From Clarkia xantiana subsp. parviflora (taxonomy: Eukaryota > Streptophyta > Magnoliopsida > Myrtales > Onagraceae), in NCBI GenBank assembly GCA_036873135.1, contig JAPTYO010000003.1, positions 26,436,001-26,500,000 of the forward strand: a stretch of DNA of 64,000 nt, read 5' to 3'. Position numbers and translations under genes: made by a program. Below are positions 1 through 12,223 of the stretch, in pieces. Position 1 is the stretch's first letter, and each line of letters starts with the position of its first letter. The notes beneath the pieces are model-generated. The model was given only the letters and a program-made list of their open reading frames with translations, was not told the DNA's origin and did not search any database.

Positions 1-1673
1 AGTTTAGCTAGCAAATTGCACATTCACGTAAAGTTTGGCTAGCAATTTGCTAATTAACCTTAGAAATATACCAAATTTCCCAAATTGAAGATTGGTTGGA
101 TTAACAAGTTATTTATAAATGTGCGAACTAAGTTCGAATTACATTAAATACACCATATTAAGAAGAGTTTTAACATTTTGCTCCATCTTCAACATACAGA
201 AGAAATTTTGTAAAAATAATAATATCCGTAGTTAGGAGTGACATGATGTGATCAGCCGAATTCATAATTGCTAGTTTGTAAATTATATAGTTTTTTTTTT
301 TCACGAGGTGTTTTTATATAGATCTTAAATAATTTTTACTCGTATTGGGACAGTTTGTAAAATGTTTATAAATATTTTTCTTTCTTAAGATTCAAAAGAA
401 GTTTGAACTCGATAACTTTAATTAAGATATAAAAGACTAATCACTACATATTACATGGTTGTCTACCGTTTAGCTTAGGTGAATAATTTTTGTCTTCTTT
501 CTTTTTTTTTTTTTTTTTTGCAAAAAAATAAAAATAAAAATCGATGAGCTTTTTACACAAGTAATAAAGTGATGGTAAAATTACAGTAAAAAAGTGGTCA
601 CTGCTCAAATAATCTAATCCTATGGTAATATGAATTAGTGGGGCAAATCAAAGACCAAATCAATCAATATATATTCCCTCTTTCTTTCCTCGTCTTTTTC
701 TTTTTGGGACAAGTAAAATAAGCAATGATAATATTTTTCATTATGACAATGGTATTTTTAGCTGAAATAATGTATATATTATCATATCATATCAAACTTT
801 TCACATTTGATTTGCTATGTGAGGCTACATGAATGAAAATGAAAATGATTTAATAGTAGATTGAAAAGGAAAGTGGTGCAATTAAAATGAAGTTGATTTT
901 TCAGTCGTTAAATAAGTACATTCAAACTTAATAGTTGAGAAATCAACTTGTATAAATGTCAACTTTATTTTAGCAAAGCCCAATTTAATATATTTATTAG
1001 TATTCTTGCGCATTTTCTTTAAATTTGATAAAATGAAGTCGACTGTAATTCAAGCAAATTTTTTAGCTTGATTTTAGGACAAAGAAATAAAATTAACTAA
1101 TAATTCTTATAAAAATCTTATTTACTTATCTAAAAGTTGAAAAATTGATTTGAATTACAGTCGATTTCATTTTAACCACATTTTTTTTTCAATGATGACT
1201 AATGTGAAAAACTAAATTAAAAAGACTACTTTTTTTTGCCAAACAATAGGAATGTGCTAGTAGTCGCGACTCTAAACCCATCCCACTACGTAATGTTCGA
1301 GCTTTCCTGCTTAAGGTTTGAGTTTTTTCCGACCAGACTTAGCGAGCAACAACACACTGGTCTCATCAACATAGCCCCACCAACAACCTAGTATAAGTAA
1401 GAGGCCAGCCCGTTTCCAGTTCTACTCGGCTCCTCATATGTCTCACACAGTGTGAATTAAAAAGACTACCATTGTATTTTTCCATTAACTCACTAAATCC
1501 ACATTTCCTCCTAAATAATACTAATGAAAGCCCAAATAATGGCCCATGAATATCTCTAATCCGCTCTTCAAACAAATCCGTAAGGCCCAAAATTAGAAGA
1601 AGATAGATAACGCCTGCAACACTTCCGAAGGAGCAAGACAACTCAGAGGTCATCGGAGGGAGAAGAAGTGAAG
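1..1673. other. AT-rich intergenic region with foldback repeats
   Basis: No gene is supported here. The first 60 bases look like the end of a dispersed repeat rich in the word GCTAGCAAATTG and its variants, which recurs near 10.7, 14.1-14.4, 25.1-25.5, 38.3-38.8, 58.75 and 59.2 kb. Small inverted repeats lie at about 870-985 and 1030-1173. Poly-T runs near 290 and 500 are simple sequence. The last 100 bases before 1674 are probably the promoter and 5' leader of the next gene. Confidence 0.6.
1030..1173. mobile_element. short MITE-like inverted repeat
   Basis: The ends AAAATGAAGTCGACTGTAAT and, in reverse complement, AAAATGAAATCGACTGTAAT form near-perfect terminal inverted repeats of about 25 bases around an AT-rich core of about 95 bases. 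Related words occur at 30729-30790. This is a small non-autonomous element or foldback; the superfamily cannot be assigned because no clear target-site duplication was seen. Confidence 0.5.
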
Positions 1674-2849
1674 ATGGCGAAGGGGAAGAAGGAGCTTCTA
1701 TCGTCAGCCCCATGGAGAGGCGAAGACGACCAATCGGAGAAGTTCAAAGACGCCAAGCTCAAGGTCACCAAACAGCCCGGCGAGACCGCCACCATGCACG
1801 TCCCTCGCAAGAAGACCAAGAAACCGACCGACGACGTTGAAGACGAGTCCGCTCTCGACCCCGAGCTCCGTTACAGCTTCCAGCGAAACTACAAGGTCTG
1901 CACGTTTCTTAACATTTCGCTGCCGGAGCAAAATTAGGGCTTTTTGATTTCTTGAATTTCTTCATGATCGGCTCAATTTTCGGTAATTAGGGTTTGGGAT
2001 AGTCTTATCAGTGAAGCAAGTTGTTAACTTTAGTTGGAACTTGTGTGTTGAAGTTTGATTGAAAATGCAGCCACTTTTGTATCAATTCATTGACTTTGGC
2101 ATCCAAAGGACTAATTCAGTAGGTGGTGCTAGTTTTTGGAATTGTCAGTTGTTGCTGAAGAAATGAGGAAGCTTTATAAAAGATTATGGACTCTCGAAAG
2201 AATTTTTTGAAGATATGGAAGTAATTACCTTGAAGATGCTATTCATATTGATTCATCCAATGCAGGAATCTTATTTATCCGATTGTGGAGGGTAAAATTG
2301 GGATAGGAAGATACTATCTTTAGCTGCCAGTGCCACTGATACTACCTTAGTTTCTGTTTCGATTCTTATATATTGTCAATTCTGGTACTTGTAGTTCGGC
2401 CCTATTGATAGTATGTTATTTCATATTTTGATGATGCCTGTGATGTTACACTTACATTGTGCCATGGCTTTTCTCCATGAACTTCTTATATCGATTTTTT
2501 TTATCATTGGCTGATCATATAATGTGCACTTGACTTGCAGTTTCTTCAACGGGTATTTAGCATCGACACGATTGTGAAACCACTCCCGCCTGCCATGCAA
2601 TACAATGTCTCACGGAATCTGACCTTCTTCACCCGCATCTTTACCCAGTTCTTCGGTATGTTGCTGTTTAGACTGATCATTACAGTACATGTTGAGTTTT
2701 TTAAGAGCACAAAAAGAAAACTTTGGTTTCATTTACTTCATGAGCTCATTTGATTAACCGTTTTTCATTCAACAGATCCTGAAGGGATTTCAAATGCACA
2801 GAAATCAATGGGATTGGGCCAGGAAGAGAAAGCTCGCCGTGTGAGGTGA
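1674..2849 (+). CDS. small conserved plant protein of unknown function (136 aa, 3 exons)
   Basis: Exons 1674-1895, 2541-2655 and 2776-2849 join in phase to a 136-residue protein. All boundaries are GT-AG (AAG|gtctg, tgcag|TTTC, TTCG|gtatg, acag|ATCC). The start is the ATG at 1674; an upstream in-frame GTG at 1668 is not a plausible plant start. The protein begins MAKGKKELLSSAPWRG, is very basic and hydrophilic over the first 75 residues (KKTKK stretch) and ends LGQEEKARRVR. Exon 2 encodes a more hydrophobic block (QRVFSIDTIVKPLPPAMQ, then FFTRIFTQFF). I recall close homologues in many plants annotated only as hypothetical. There is no recognisable domain. Coherent splicing and conservation make this a real gene; its role is unknown. 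Confidence 0.85.
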
Positions 2850-3039
2850 ACACATGAATTAAGAGAAAGCTCATGATTTTCCTAGATTGCTCATGTTTCA
2901 GTTTGCAAGTAGTATGATTTGATATTGAGATACTATAACTCAGTTATATTCAAATAAATTATTTGTATGATGTTGCAGAGGTGTGTAAAATTGTACATTT
3001 TCAAGTTACATCCTCTAACTAATGGTAACATAGAATGTT

Positions 3040-5475
3040 TCATTCCGCATGGCCTCCTCGCCATTGCCCAGAATTAGTGATTCCACATTCCAGCAAGAAC
3101 TTCTCATAATCCTTTTCGAGTTTGTATCCAGTTGAAGCATCTTCAACTGAAAGTTCGTCTTGTTCTTCTGATGAACAATTCTGCAGAAAAATTACACAGA
3201 ACTCATACCAAGGGAATTGCATAAATCTGCAGAAAATCTGCAGAAAAATTGCACTAAACACTCACATCGACATAAGGAGGATTCGAATTATCAGGGTCCC
3301 TGATATCGGAAAGTGCAGATTTCCATCTTGAGCCATTACGGTGGTTCGGTTTATTGATAACGATTCTGTTGCAGAAGACACTACTACTTATGCATCTGAT
3401 GCAGAATGCTATAAGAGGGACCAGAACTAGAAGAAAGTAACCAGCAGTCTTAGCATGATACTGAAAGTTCAGAAAATGATCATGTCACTTTGCATTTAAC
3501 TAAACAAGATGAAAAATCAAAATCAAAATCAAAAGGGGTGTTTGATGTAGAACTTACATAGGGTAACTTAGTATCGACGAGCACGGTGTAATTATTTTGC
3601 TTTGAGATCTGATTAAAGATTCTTGACATCTTGTTATGTGCTCTTTGTGGTGAGCCAGCAAGACTGGACAGATTAATTGCATCTGTCTGAAGTGATAGAG
3701 AAAAATGTAATAATGGAAAGTTAAAGGGAAGAAAGAAATTCTGCAGTTTCCATTATTGTCTGAAGATGAAACTACTTCACAAGCATATTCTGCAAATTTA
3801 ATAAAAACCCAGGAAACAACTCCACCAAAAAGACATTAAAAGACATTTTTAATTTATTGAAAACACTAAAAACACCAAAATACCTAAATAATAAGCATTT
3901 GATATTAAGAAAGGATAAAGAACCTAAAAAAAGACTCAATTGTAGGTTGTATTGCTAATCACTTTAATCATTGTCCCAGATTTAAACTGTTGAAATTCAG
4001 TGTTCTTCTAACTATTAGATTTGTTGCTATTCATTTTTTTGACTGATTTTGTCATTAAAATTGATATTTTGAGGAAAAAAAATATATTTTTTTTCACTTT
4101 TCTGAAATATCATATTTGTTAATTATGATTTATGCTTATTTGATGCATAAAACATATGTTTTTGTTTCGCCAATTTTAAAAGAAAAAGTGGAAATTAACC
4201 AATATAATAATCACGCCGAATATTAACATTTTAAATCTGGGACAACAATTAGCAACATGGTTTATAGCTGGGACTGTTTTTAGGTTCTTAACCCTAAATG
4301 TAAAGAAAGAAATTCTGCAGTTTCCATTATTGTCTAAAGATGTAGCTACTTCACAAGCATATTCTGCAAATTTAATCAAAACCCGGGAAACACCTCTAGC
4401 AGCAGCTGTATCACGACCATACTAGTAATCCAATGACTACTAATATGTGATTGAAAATACCAAAAGACTTTTTTTTTTAATTGAAAACACCAAAAGAATA
4501 AGCATTTGACAGTAAGAATTGAGGGCTATTCTTAATGTTTTACCTTTAAGGTGTTCCCTTGGAAAGAAGGAACCTTTATGTGTTGCCCATCATAACCCAG
4601 ATCAAGGTCAACTATATTTCTGTTAGTTGTTGTAATTGAATTCACAGAAACTCCATATTGCTTCGATACCGAAGATAACGTTTCACCCCTGCCAAGTTCA
4701 GTATAGAGCAACTTAATCAACAATCTAAATTATCCGAATCAGAAGCATAAAAATCAAATCTGCTTAGACATATGAAAGTTAATCCATTGCTTTTCGGGTT
4801 ATAAACCTAAAAACAGTCTCCACTATATGCATTGATGTACCCGATTTAAATGTTGATATTATGTGTCCCAACTGTCAGATTAGTTGATTTCCAATTTTTT
4901 TCTCTTAAAACTGCCGGAAGAAAAACAGCATCAAATAAGCATAAACATTGAGCAACAAATATGATATTTCGAAAAAGTACATGTTTTTGTTGTTTAAAAC
5001 GCAAATTTTAACGCTAAAATCAGTAGAAAAAGTGAAAATCAACAAATTTGAACCTGCTAATTGATATTCTTTGTCCATCGGATTTGTTGATTTATATTTT
5101 TTTCTTTTCTTAAAATTGTAGGAATAAAAACTTGCTTTTTAAGTATCAAATAAACATAAACCATGAACAACAAATCTGAAACTTCGAAAAAGTGAAAAAC
5201 AATATCTTAACTTCAATATGTGAAAAACTTCAAAATTTAACTCTTAAATCAGTCGAAAAAAGTGAAAAGCAACAAATTGGGATACCAAGTGTTAGCATTT
5301 TAAATCTGTATTAACGATTAGCAAACAATCTATAATTGAGATTCTTTTAAGTTCTTCACCCTTGTTTTCCAAACATGATAGTCTCAAAAAATGCAGTTCA
5401 AGAATAGTAGTGTCTTTACTCTTTGACCACGTGAACTGAGACATCTTCCTTGTTAAAGCCTCTGCACTTTATCAT
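3040..5475 (-). CDS. LysM domain-containing membrane protein; N-terminus unresolved, possibly decayed
   Basis: The clear exons (minus strand) are 5420-5475 or longer, 4544-4688, 3558-3686, 3266-3460 and 3040-3180, all GT-AG and in phase. Together they give about 221 residues from the ATG at 5475. The junction of the first two exons makes a LysM module (HVVKEGETLSSVSKQYGVS onward, about 50 residues). Exon 3266-3460 encodes one hydrophobic segment (AGYFLLVLVPLIAFCI), so this is probably a single-pass protein with a basic then acidic tail ending GQWRGGHAE. LysM modules bind GlcNAc-containing glycans such as chitin or peptidoglycan. Upstream pieces that look coding (5645-5711, and the frame from 5584) are interrupted by a TGA at 5525-5527 and a frame shift before the LysM frame. 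Either the gene starts internally or the 5' part is a pseudogene. Introns carry two copies of a MITE. Confidence 0.6.
3914..4295. mobile_element. MITE, AAGAACCTAAAAACAGTC family, in LysM intron
   Basis: The left end AAAGAACCTAAAAA and right end TTTTTAGGTTCTTAACCC are inverted. The inside reads as a long imperfect foldback (CCCAGATTTAAA near the left arm, TTTTAAATCTGGGACA in the right arm). Same family as copies at 4796, 7665, 50241, 53027 and 58883. Confidence 0.65.
4796..5362. mobile_element. rearranged MITE of the AAGAACCTAAAAACAGTC family
   Basis: It begins GGGTTATAAACCTAAAAACA and ends TTTTAAGTTCTTCACCCTT. At about 567 bases it is longer than the roughly 365-base full copy at 50241. It contains the TTGATTTCCA/AAACATGTTTTTGTTG body twice, suggesting internal duplication or nesting. 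It lies in the LysM intron upstream of exon 4544-4688. Confidence 0.5.
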
Positions 5476-5834
5476 CTCTTTCACGTGAAAGCTCCATCTC
5501 TTGCAAGTCGCCAGAAAAAGAACATCAAAGGTAAGTCCGCGTTAGAACAGCAATGAATGCCTTCCACTTATAATCTATCTTATCCTGCAATCAAACCAGT
5601 ATAGAAAGTAAAAAAGGTAGCTTTAACTACTTGTATGTACATACCCCAGCAAGATTCTCTGTATCCTTGTTCACGGATTCCTGCTTTCTCAACCAAGACT
5701 CCGGACAATACCTAATTGGGAGATGCATACGTTAGAATTCTTGAAAAAGATTCGATTTTTACAAATGGGTAAACCTTAAAACACTCGATTGAGAACCTCC
5801 AAGGTTGATTATTGCAGCGGAGATTCACTTCCAT

Positions 5835-7010
5835 CTCGTATCATGTTCCTCAATCCTGGGAATAATGTTTCATAGTCTCTGGTTCTTGTTTTTCCTGTGG
5901 CAGCTGAAGAAAGAACAACTGGAAAAGTGGAAAGGTCCGATTTTTGGCGGGTTTTGGGAGTAATAACGAAATATCGAACCGACCCAACTGGAAAGGACCC
6001 GCCTTTTTCAACGACAATAACTCTAAGAAAAACCAATAATATCATATCTAAGAAGCTCATTGGTTGGCGTAGATTCTTTTGTAATATATATATTATATTA
6101 TAATATTTATTTTAAGCATAATAATTTCCCCATTGGTAGGAAGCCAGTATTTGTTGTATTATTATAGATTTGGTTCTTTGCTAAGATCCAAACTTTTGAA
6201 AATGAACTTGGTTGGCATTGGTCCCATTGATTGCGTTCACTAGTGGGAAACAATTTGTCTACTACATAGGTTTCATAGTTATATATATATATAGTGAAAC
6301 TTTTGTAAAAATATACATACACATGCATATTATATATCATACTATCAGGTATCATTAATTAGCAATATAGATAATATATTGCTCTCTAAGTATCCACACT
6401 TTGTTGAATTTTGAATTGAATTAGTAACTAAAGATATCACATTTCAAGAGTATAGGTTTTTTGCATTTTTTTTTGTTTCTCACGAGTTGTCCTAGATGTC
6501 AGACCCTAAAATAATTACCATTTGCACCAGACCGGCCTGTAAAAGATAAAATACTTATCATAGATACTTTTTTAATTTTCAAAATTTGACAAAGTTTAAA
6601 AAAGAATCTAGATTTTTTTTTTTCTCATCAAAGATGAGATTGTGGATGCAAACAAAATATCATTAATATAATGCCTTAATTAGACCTTGATTATTGTACC
6701 TAGCTAGTAATCTGTAATCTCTGCCATAGAGGCTCCTGCACCAATCTTTGCAATTTCCTTTTAAACCCATCAAGAACTAAGCAATGAATTAACAGTAAAC
6801 ATTGATCAGTACAGCTACAATTACTTTAGTTAAACCCTATATACCAATATAGTAGCTAAAATCTTACAAATGATCCACTATCTCATTAACTCCCTTGCTA
6901 ATTTCCAACCACTATTTTCAATTTCACCAAATCACAGGATTACCCCTCTTTCCATGCAGCTTTACAACTCAAAAGTTTCCAACTTGATCACATTTAAAAA
7001 ATTCCTTCAC
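5835..7010. other. intergenic region between LysM gene and GDSL gene A
   Basis: AT-rich sequence without a supported gene. A possible 5' exon of the LysM gene lies at 5775-5834 (ATG at 5834, 20 codons ending in an AAG|gtttac donor), but its frame joins the next exon cleanly only if a secondary acceptor is used. The rest, including short open frames at 5897-6355, shows no coding character. The last part holds the promoter of GDSL gene A. Confidence 0.5.
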
Positions 7011-7017
7011 TATAAAT
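7011..7017 (+). promoter_or_regulatory. TATA box of GDSL gene A
   Basis: TATAAAT sits 72 bases upstream of the ATG at 7083. That spacing would put transcription start near 7040 and give a leader of about 40 bases. Inferred from position and match only. Confidence 0.55.
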
Positions 7018-7082
7018 TCCAAACCCTAGTTTTCTGACATGACAGTGAAAAACATCATAAGTGAAGTGTTTGAAACAAAAAA

Positions 7083-10000
7083 ATGGGGGCTTTAGATTTT
7101 GTGGTGCTGGCTTTGCTTCTGTTTTTCACTTCTAGAGCTTGGTCACAGCCTCAGTTGCAGGGCCAGGTGCCTTGTTTCTTCATTTTCGGCGATTCGTTGG
7201 TCGATAACGGTAACAATAATAGGGTTCTGAGCCTTGCGAGGGCGAATTATAGACCGTATGGAATCGACTTTCCTCAAGGAACCACGGGTCGCTTCACCAA
7301 TGGCCAAACCTACGTCGATGCTCTCGGTAACTTCGTTTAAACAACTTAGTATGGAACATGCAATACCACATTTTTCTTAACTTGTCTCATGGATTATGTT
7401 GGAAAAAAGGGAAAAGTATGAAAATGCACCCGGATGTTTCACGAAAAATTTGTAATTGTAGCTATGATTTTGTCTTAACACCAGAATGTTTCTGTCAAAA
7501 TGGTTTTAAAAAGTTTGCTCAGTAGTATTATTATCACTATTAAGTTTGCATAATAGTATTATTTTCACCATAAACAAAACTTTAAATTAAACATGATTTG
7601 CAATTACCAACAGTTTCAAACATTTGGATGGAAAGGAAACATCAGCTTCTTCAATCATGTTACAAGGGTCAAGAACCTAAAAACAGTCTTAACTATAGGA
7701 TATGTTACCAATCGCCAGTCCCAAATTTAAAATATTAATATTTAGTGTCACAATTTTCAGATTAGTTGATTTCTACTTTTTAATCTTAAAATGACCGAAA
7801 TAAAAATATATTTTTTAAGCATCAAATAAACATAAACCATAACATGTTTGATGCATTATCGGCCAAAAAAAATATGATACTTCAAAAAGTGGAAAACAAT
7901 ATGTTTTTGTTGATTAAAAAACTAATTTTAACTCCAAAATCAATCGATAAAAGTGGAAACCAACCAATATAATAATTGAGACATCGAATATCAAAATTTT
8001 AAATCTAAAATAGCGATTAACAACATGACCGTTGTGACTGTGTTTAGGTTCTTAACAAAAAAAACATCCACTTGCATTTTCCTTTATATATGTTTTTATG
8101 TGTTTTCTACAGCTAAACTTCTTGGATTCCCATACTACATTCCTCCATACGCAAGAACAAGGGGACCTTTACTATTAAGAGGAGTAAATTTCGCGTCGGG
8201 AGCTTCCGGAATCCGAGACGAAACCGGGGACAATCTCGTAAACTCTGAACCCTAAATACATCATCAAAACACACTCTTTGTTTCACTTACATTGTTGAAT
8301 CCTCTTGGTATTGTCTTTGATGTTATCTACAATTTTTATGGCAGGGTGGGCACACATCAATGAACCAACAAGTTGTGAACTTTGGCGAAGTAGTGACCGA
8401 GATGAGACGATACTTTCGAGGCGACGCGGCGGCGCTAAACGCGCATTTGAGCAAATGCATCGTCTATTCGGGATTGGGAAGCAATGATTATTTGAACAAC
8501 TATTACATGACGGATTTTTACAGAACTAGCTCGGAGTTTACACCCGAAGCTTATGCTGATGCGTTGCTTAAGGATTACACTAAACAGCTAACGGTAAATC
8601 CGCAAAATCGATCTATTAGTTGTTGATCAATTCACTACAAGAAATTAGTTGGTAATTTGTGAAAGGCATTTTAAGGGAACCAACCCCTTACAAAAATTTA
8701 AAATAAAAAAAAAAAAATTATTATTTTTTGACAAAAATTCCTTAAAAAACTCAAAATTTTGTATGAGATTTTTTTAAGAAAGTTTGTGGGCAAGATTTTT
8801 GTTGGAACTTAGAAGTCATTTGTAAAAAAAAAAAAATTAAAGGTTGTATTTGTAAGGAATTTTCACAATTCCCTTACATATAAGGATATATGTCCCTCAC
8901 GAATAAATCTCTCACAAATGACTAGATTTCTTATAATGATTACGAGATTGCTAATTGTTGAAAACATAACATGTTAGCAAATATATTTGGGTTAATAACT
9001 AAAGTGCTGCCTGAATTTTGACTAATTTACAAATTGCTACATCTATTTCAATTTCTGTCAAATTGGACAGAAAATGAACATGTTTCTGCTAGGTGGGGTC
9101 TTTTCATGTGTACTCAAGATAAATTACAATGAAATACATTCAATTTGATGCTCAATTGAAACCTCTATTTCAGTTTACGTCAATTTGGAAAGAAAATTAG
9201 CATGTTTCTGCACTGGGTCTTTTCATGTGTACTCAAGATGCATTCAAATATAAATTGAAAATATTGCAACAAAATACATTCAATTAGATGTTCATCTGGA
9301 CTTCCGCCCAATTTGAACAGTATCTTTCAATTGATCATCCGACTGAATATATTTCATTGCAATACTTTCAATTTATATTTAAATCCGTCTTGGCTACATA
9401 TATGAAAAGACCCACGTGGCAAAAACTTTCTCATTTTCTGTCAAATTTGATGGGAATTGTAGCGTATATATCAATTTGCTCTGATATTGAAAGTTCGGTT
9501 AGCCAATTTTAAAAAATCAAAGATCTAAATTGGTCAAATTTCGAATATTATTAACCTAATATATTATTACCGACCAACTTTTGCTGACGAATTAAATTCT
9601 GTCGGTAATTCTGCTACTCCAGTAGTGTTACTTGCAATTATAACAGAATTAGCAACAATTGTAAGATTTTTTATGGTAGATTATTATAATACAACAATAG
9701 GAGTAAATTGTTTTTGCAGCAACTGTATACACTTGGAGCAAGAAAAGTGATAGTTACTGCAATTGGGCCGATCGGGTGCATTCCATATGAACTTGCACGA
9801 TACAATGGAAACAGCAGTCGATGTAACGAGAAGATTAATAGTGCCATCATTTTATTCAACACGGGTCTCAAGAAACTCGTCGATTCATTCAATGGTGGTC
9901 GGTTACAGGGATCGAAGTTTGTCTACCTGGATTCATATACCAGTTCTTTGGATCTCTACAATAATGCTGCTGCTTATGGTAATCTAAGTTCTTGTCATTT

Positions 10001-11176
10001 CTAACGTTGTCATTGTCCGGCCAAATTTGGAGCTAATGATTTTGATATAGGGAGCTGATCAGTCGAACAAATTGATAGTTGGGGTTTGTTTTTTAACGTT
10101 CTGCTAGCTTAGATTATTTCATGCGTATAGTTTGTTAGCTACATTATGTCGGGATTTTCGTCTAATTTGGATGGAATCACCCACTTAATTAGGGATGGAC
10201 AGAGAGAACCGGTTAAAAATAACCATTTTTTTCTTTGGTTTAATGTAGAAAAACTGGTATGTTTGGAACCGGTTCTAAACTGTTTTTTTTTTAAGAATGG
10301 TTACACTATTTTTTAACCGGTTTTGCTAAAATAGTTCATGTCCAGAACTGGCCCGGACTGTTTTTTTAAGAATGGTTACACTATTATTTTTTTACGAAAA
10401 AATCCAAAACCAGTTCTGGTACAGTACAGTACCGATTCCATAGAGGTATACTAACGGTTCTTAGTACTGGTTCACTCCTTGTAGACTTGGTATGTATGGA
10501 CCTGGACCGGTTCCAAACAGTATGGTTCCGACCCAGTGCAGAACCGGTTCTACAAAAGTATACTAACGGCTTTTATTACTGGTTCACTCCTTGTAGATTT
10601 GGTATGCTTGGAACTGGACCGGTTCAAAACGGTCCGGTTCCAGACTAGTTCCGTTTCAGACCGGTTTTTTGCTCAACCCTACACGTGATGGTACACGGTG
10701 AAGAAAATAGTTAGCAATTTGTTCGACTTTCCCAAACACCGGCTAACAATTTTTTCGACCGCCAAACTCAACTAGCAATTTGCCGTGTTTTTTTTTTCTA
10801 TCACAAGCTGGACATGCAACCCATTCAGTCCAAATTAGACGAAACGCAAAATGTTCAAAAACGAACATTTCAACTAGCAAATTGTTCTAGTGTCCAAACA
10901 TTAACTTTCAATTCGATGATTAACCCTTGAAATGTAATGGTTTCAGGATTCCAGGTTTACGACAAAGGATGTTGTGGTGTGGGGAGGAACAACGGCCAGA
11001 TAACTTGTCTTCCACTCGAAACACCTTGCCAGAACCGCACGGGTTACTTGTTTTGGGATGCTTTCCATCCAACTGAAGCTGCTAATATCATGTTTGCCAA
11101 AACATCGTACGGGTCGCCCAACCCGAGGCAATCCTACACGTATCCGATCAATATTCAAAAATTAGCTTCCCTCTAG
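7083..11176 (+). CDS. GDSL esterase/lipase (gene A)
   Basis: Five exons (7083-7326, 8113-8237, 8345-8593, 9720-9978, 10947-11176) join with intron phases 1,0,0,1 to 368 residues, the usual length for plant GDSL enzymes. A signal peptide (FVVLALLLFFTSRAWS) implies secretion to the apoplast or cell wall. All conserved SGNH blocks are present: block I FIFGDSLVDNGNN with nucleophile Ser38, block II RGVNFASGASG (Gly105), block III GLGSNDYL (Asn170) and block V FWDAFHPTE with Asp330 and His333. The family hydrolyses ester bonds in lipids, cutin precursors or acylated sugars; this enzyme's substrate cannot be told from sequence. It lies tail to tail with a paralogue at 12224-14940. Introns 1 and 3 hold transposon insertions (7665-8056, 8633-8938, 8990-9530), and intron 4 another (10191-10680). 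No damage to the frame was seen. Confidence 0.93.
7665..8056. mobile_element. MITE, AAGAACCTAAAAACAGTC family, in GDSL A intron 1
   Basis: It starts AGGGTCAAGAACCTAAAAAC and ends TTTAGGTTCTTAAC, with the characteristic internal foldback (TTTAAAATATTAATATT and its partner ATCAAAATTTTAAATC). It ends only about 56 bases before the exon 2 acceptor at 8113, so it forms most of the distal intron. Confidence 0.65.
8633..8938. mobile_element. CACTA-type mini-element in GDSL A intron 3
   Basis: The left end CACTACAAGAAATTAG is the classic terminus of plant CACTA (EnSpm) transposons. The right end, in reverse complement, is CATTATAAGAAATCTAGTCA. The 3-base word ATT flanks both sides (8630-8632 and 8939-8941), as expected for this superfamily. 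The 306-base interior has no coding sequence, so it is non-autonomous. Confidence 0.75.
8990..9530. mobile_element. foldback MITE-like repeat in GDSL A intron 3
   Basis: The left arm contains TTTCTGTCAAATTGGACAGA and GGTCTTTTCATGTGTACTCA. The right arm has inverted counterparts (TATATGAAAAGACCCACGTG, TTTTCTGTCAAATTTGATGG). The left arm is itself internally duplicated: GTCTTTTCATGTGTACTCAA occurs near 9110 and 9220. Boundaries are approximate and no target duplication was identified. Confidence 0.45.
10191..10680. mobile_element. hAT-like MITE with GGTTCCGG/CCGGTT repeats in GDSL A intron 4
   Basis: It begins AGGGATGGACAGAGAGAACC and ends CCGGTTTTTTGCTCAACCCT, matching the terminal pattern of the element at 17472-17852. 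The interior is a string of degenerate ACCGGTTC/GAACCGGT words in both orientations. No clean target duplication is visible, so the copy is probably older. Confidence 0.55.
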
Positions 11177-12223
11177 ATTCGATTCGAGTTGTATTGATGT
11201 TAGTGTTTCCGTTTGCTTGCTGCCCAAGAAACTACATGTGGTATTGTCTGTGGTTGCTTGCTGCCCAAGAAACTACCTATGGATTCATCTGTAACATTTC
11301 AGTCTATATATTATTATTCGAATAAATCTTTGTATTCCGAATTGAGTATGTTCTATAGAATTAATGAATTCTTGTTGGAATTAAGTAATATATTTATTAC
11401 TTCTAAGTTTTTTCAATCACTTTTATCTTTCCGGTTTGAGAGAAATTAAGTGTGTCACAATCTACTCCTTAACAGACGACATCTCGTCGCGATGTAGACT
11501 TTGGAGTATGAACTTATAGGATCCGGTGTTTTAGATTGTGTCATTCGAAACTTGCGGTCTTTCAGATACCACTCAGAGTTGCATCTAAGGCTTGTACTCT
11601 GCAACCTCGATCACAGTCTGAGGTCGGCTTTGATATTATTTATAGCGCTAAAAAAACCCGGCCATACTGTATCGGTTCCAAACGGATTAGGACCACAAAG
11701 AGTGAACCAATACCAAGAACAGTTAGTATACTTTTGTAGAACCGGATTTGTACTGAACCGAAGCTGATTTTTTATTAGTCTTTCGTTTAAATTTAGTGTA
11801 AACCTTCATTAAAAAAAAACGGTACGAACCGATTTTGGATGGGACCGGAACTATTTTTGGCAAAAGAGTTCCGAAACAGACCAATTTTTCTACATTAAAC
11901 CAGTAAAAAGAATCGATTCTTTTTAGACCATAACTGTTTAAAACAATTCTGGACCGGGTGAGACCGGTTCCACACCCAACCATACTTACCGACACCGATC
12001 ATTTGTTTCACATCAAAAAGAAAAATATGTATAACCAAGATGTACTACTCAAACACAACATAAAGTTCTATGATTTTTTTTTAAGACAACGGGCTTAGTT
12101 ATATTGAGTTTACAGACGAAACCGACATTTCTAACACAAGCAACTTCAAGACACTTTAGACACCATACTAAACTAAAACCACTTCACATGAAGGTTCCAA
12201 ATTCTCTTCAGCAGGAAGAAACA
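11177..12223. other. 3' intergenic region between the convergent GDSL genes
   Basis: It contains the 3' untranslated regions of both GDSL genes. A 35-base direct duplication is visible at about 11211-11280 (GTTTGCTTGCTGCCCAAGAA, then GGTTGCTTGCTGCCCAAGAA). Around 11450-11640 is a fragment starting TGTGTCACAATCTAC that resembles the repeat near 34270. From about 11640 to 11990 is a degenerate copy of the CCGGTT-rich hAT-like MITE. No gene is supported. Confidence 0.5.

Noticed and set aside
1366..1931. Minus-strand frames of 115 and 75 codons over the first gene
   Set aside because: They are antisense shadows. The plus-strand gene has matching splice sites and a conserved protein.
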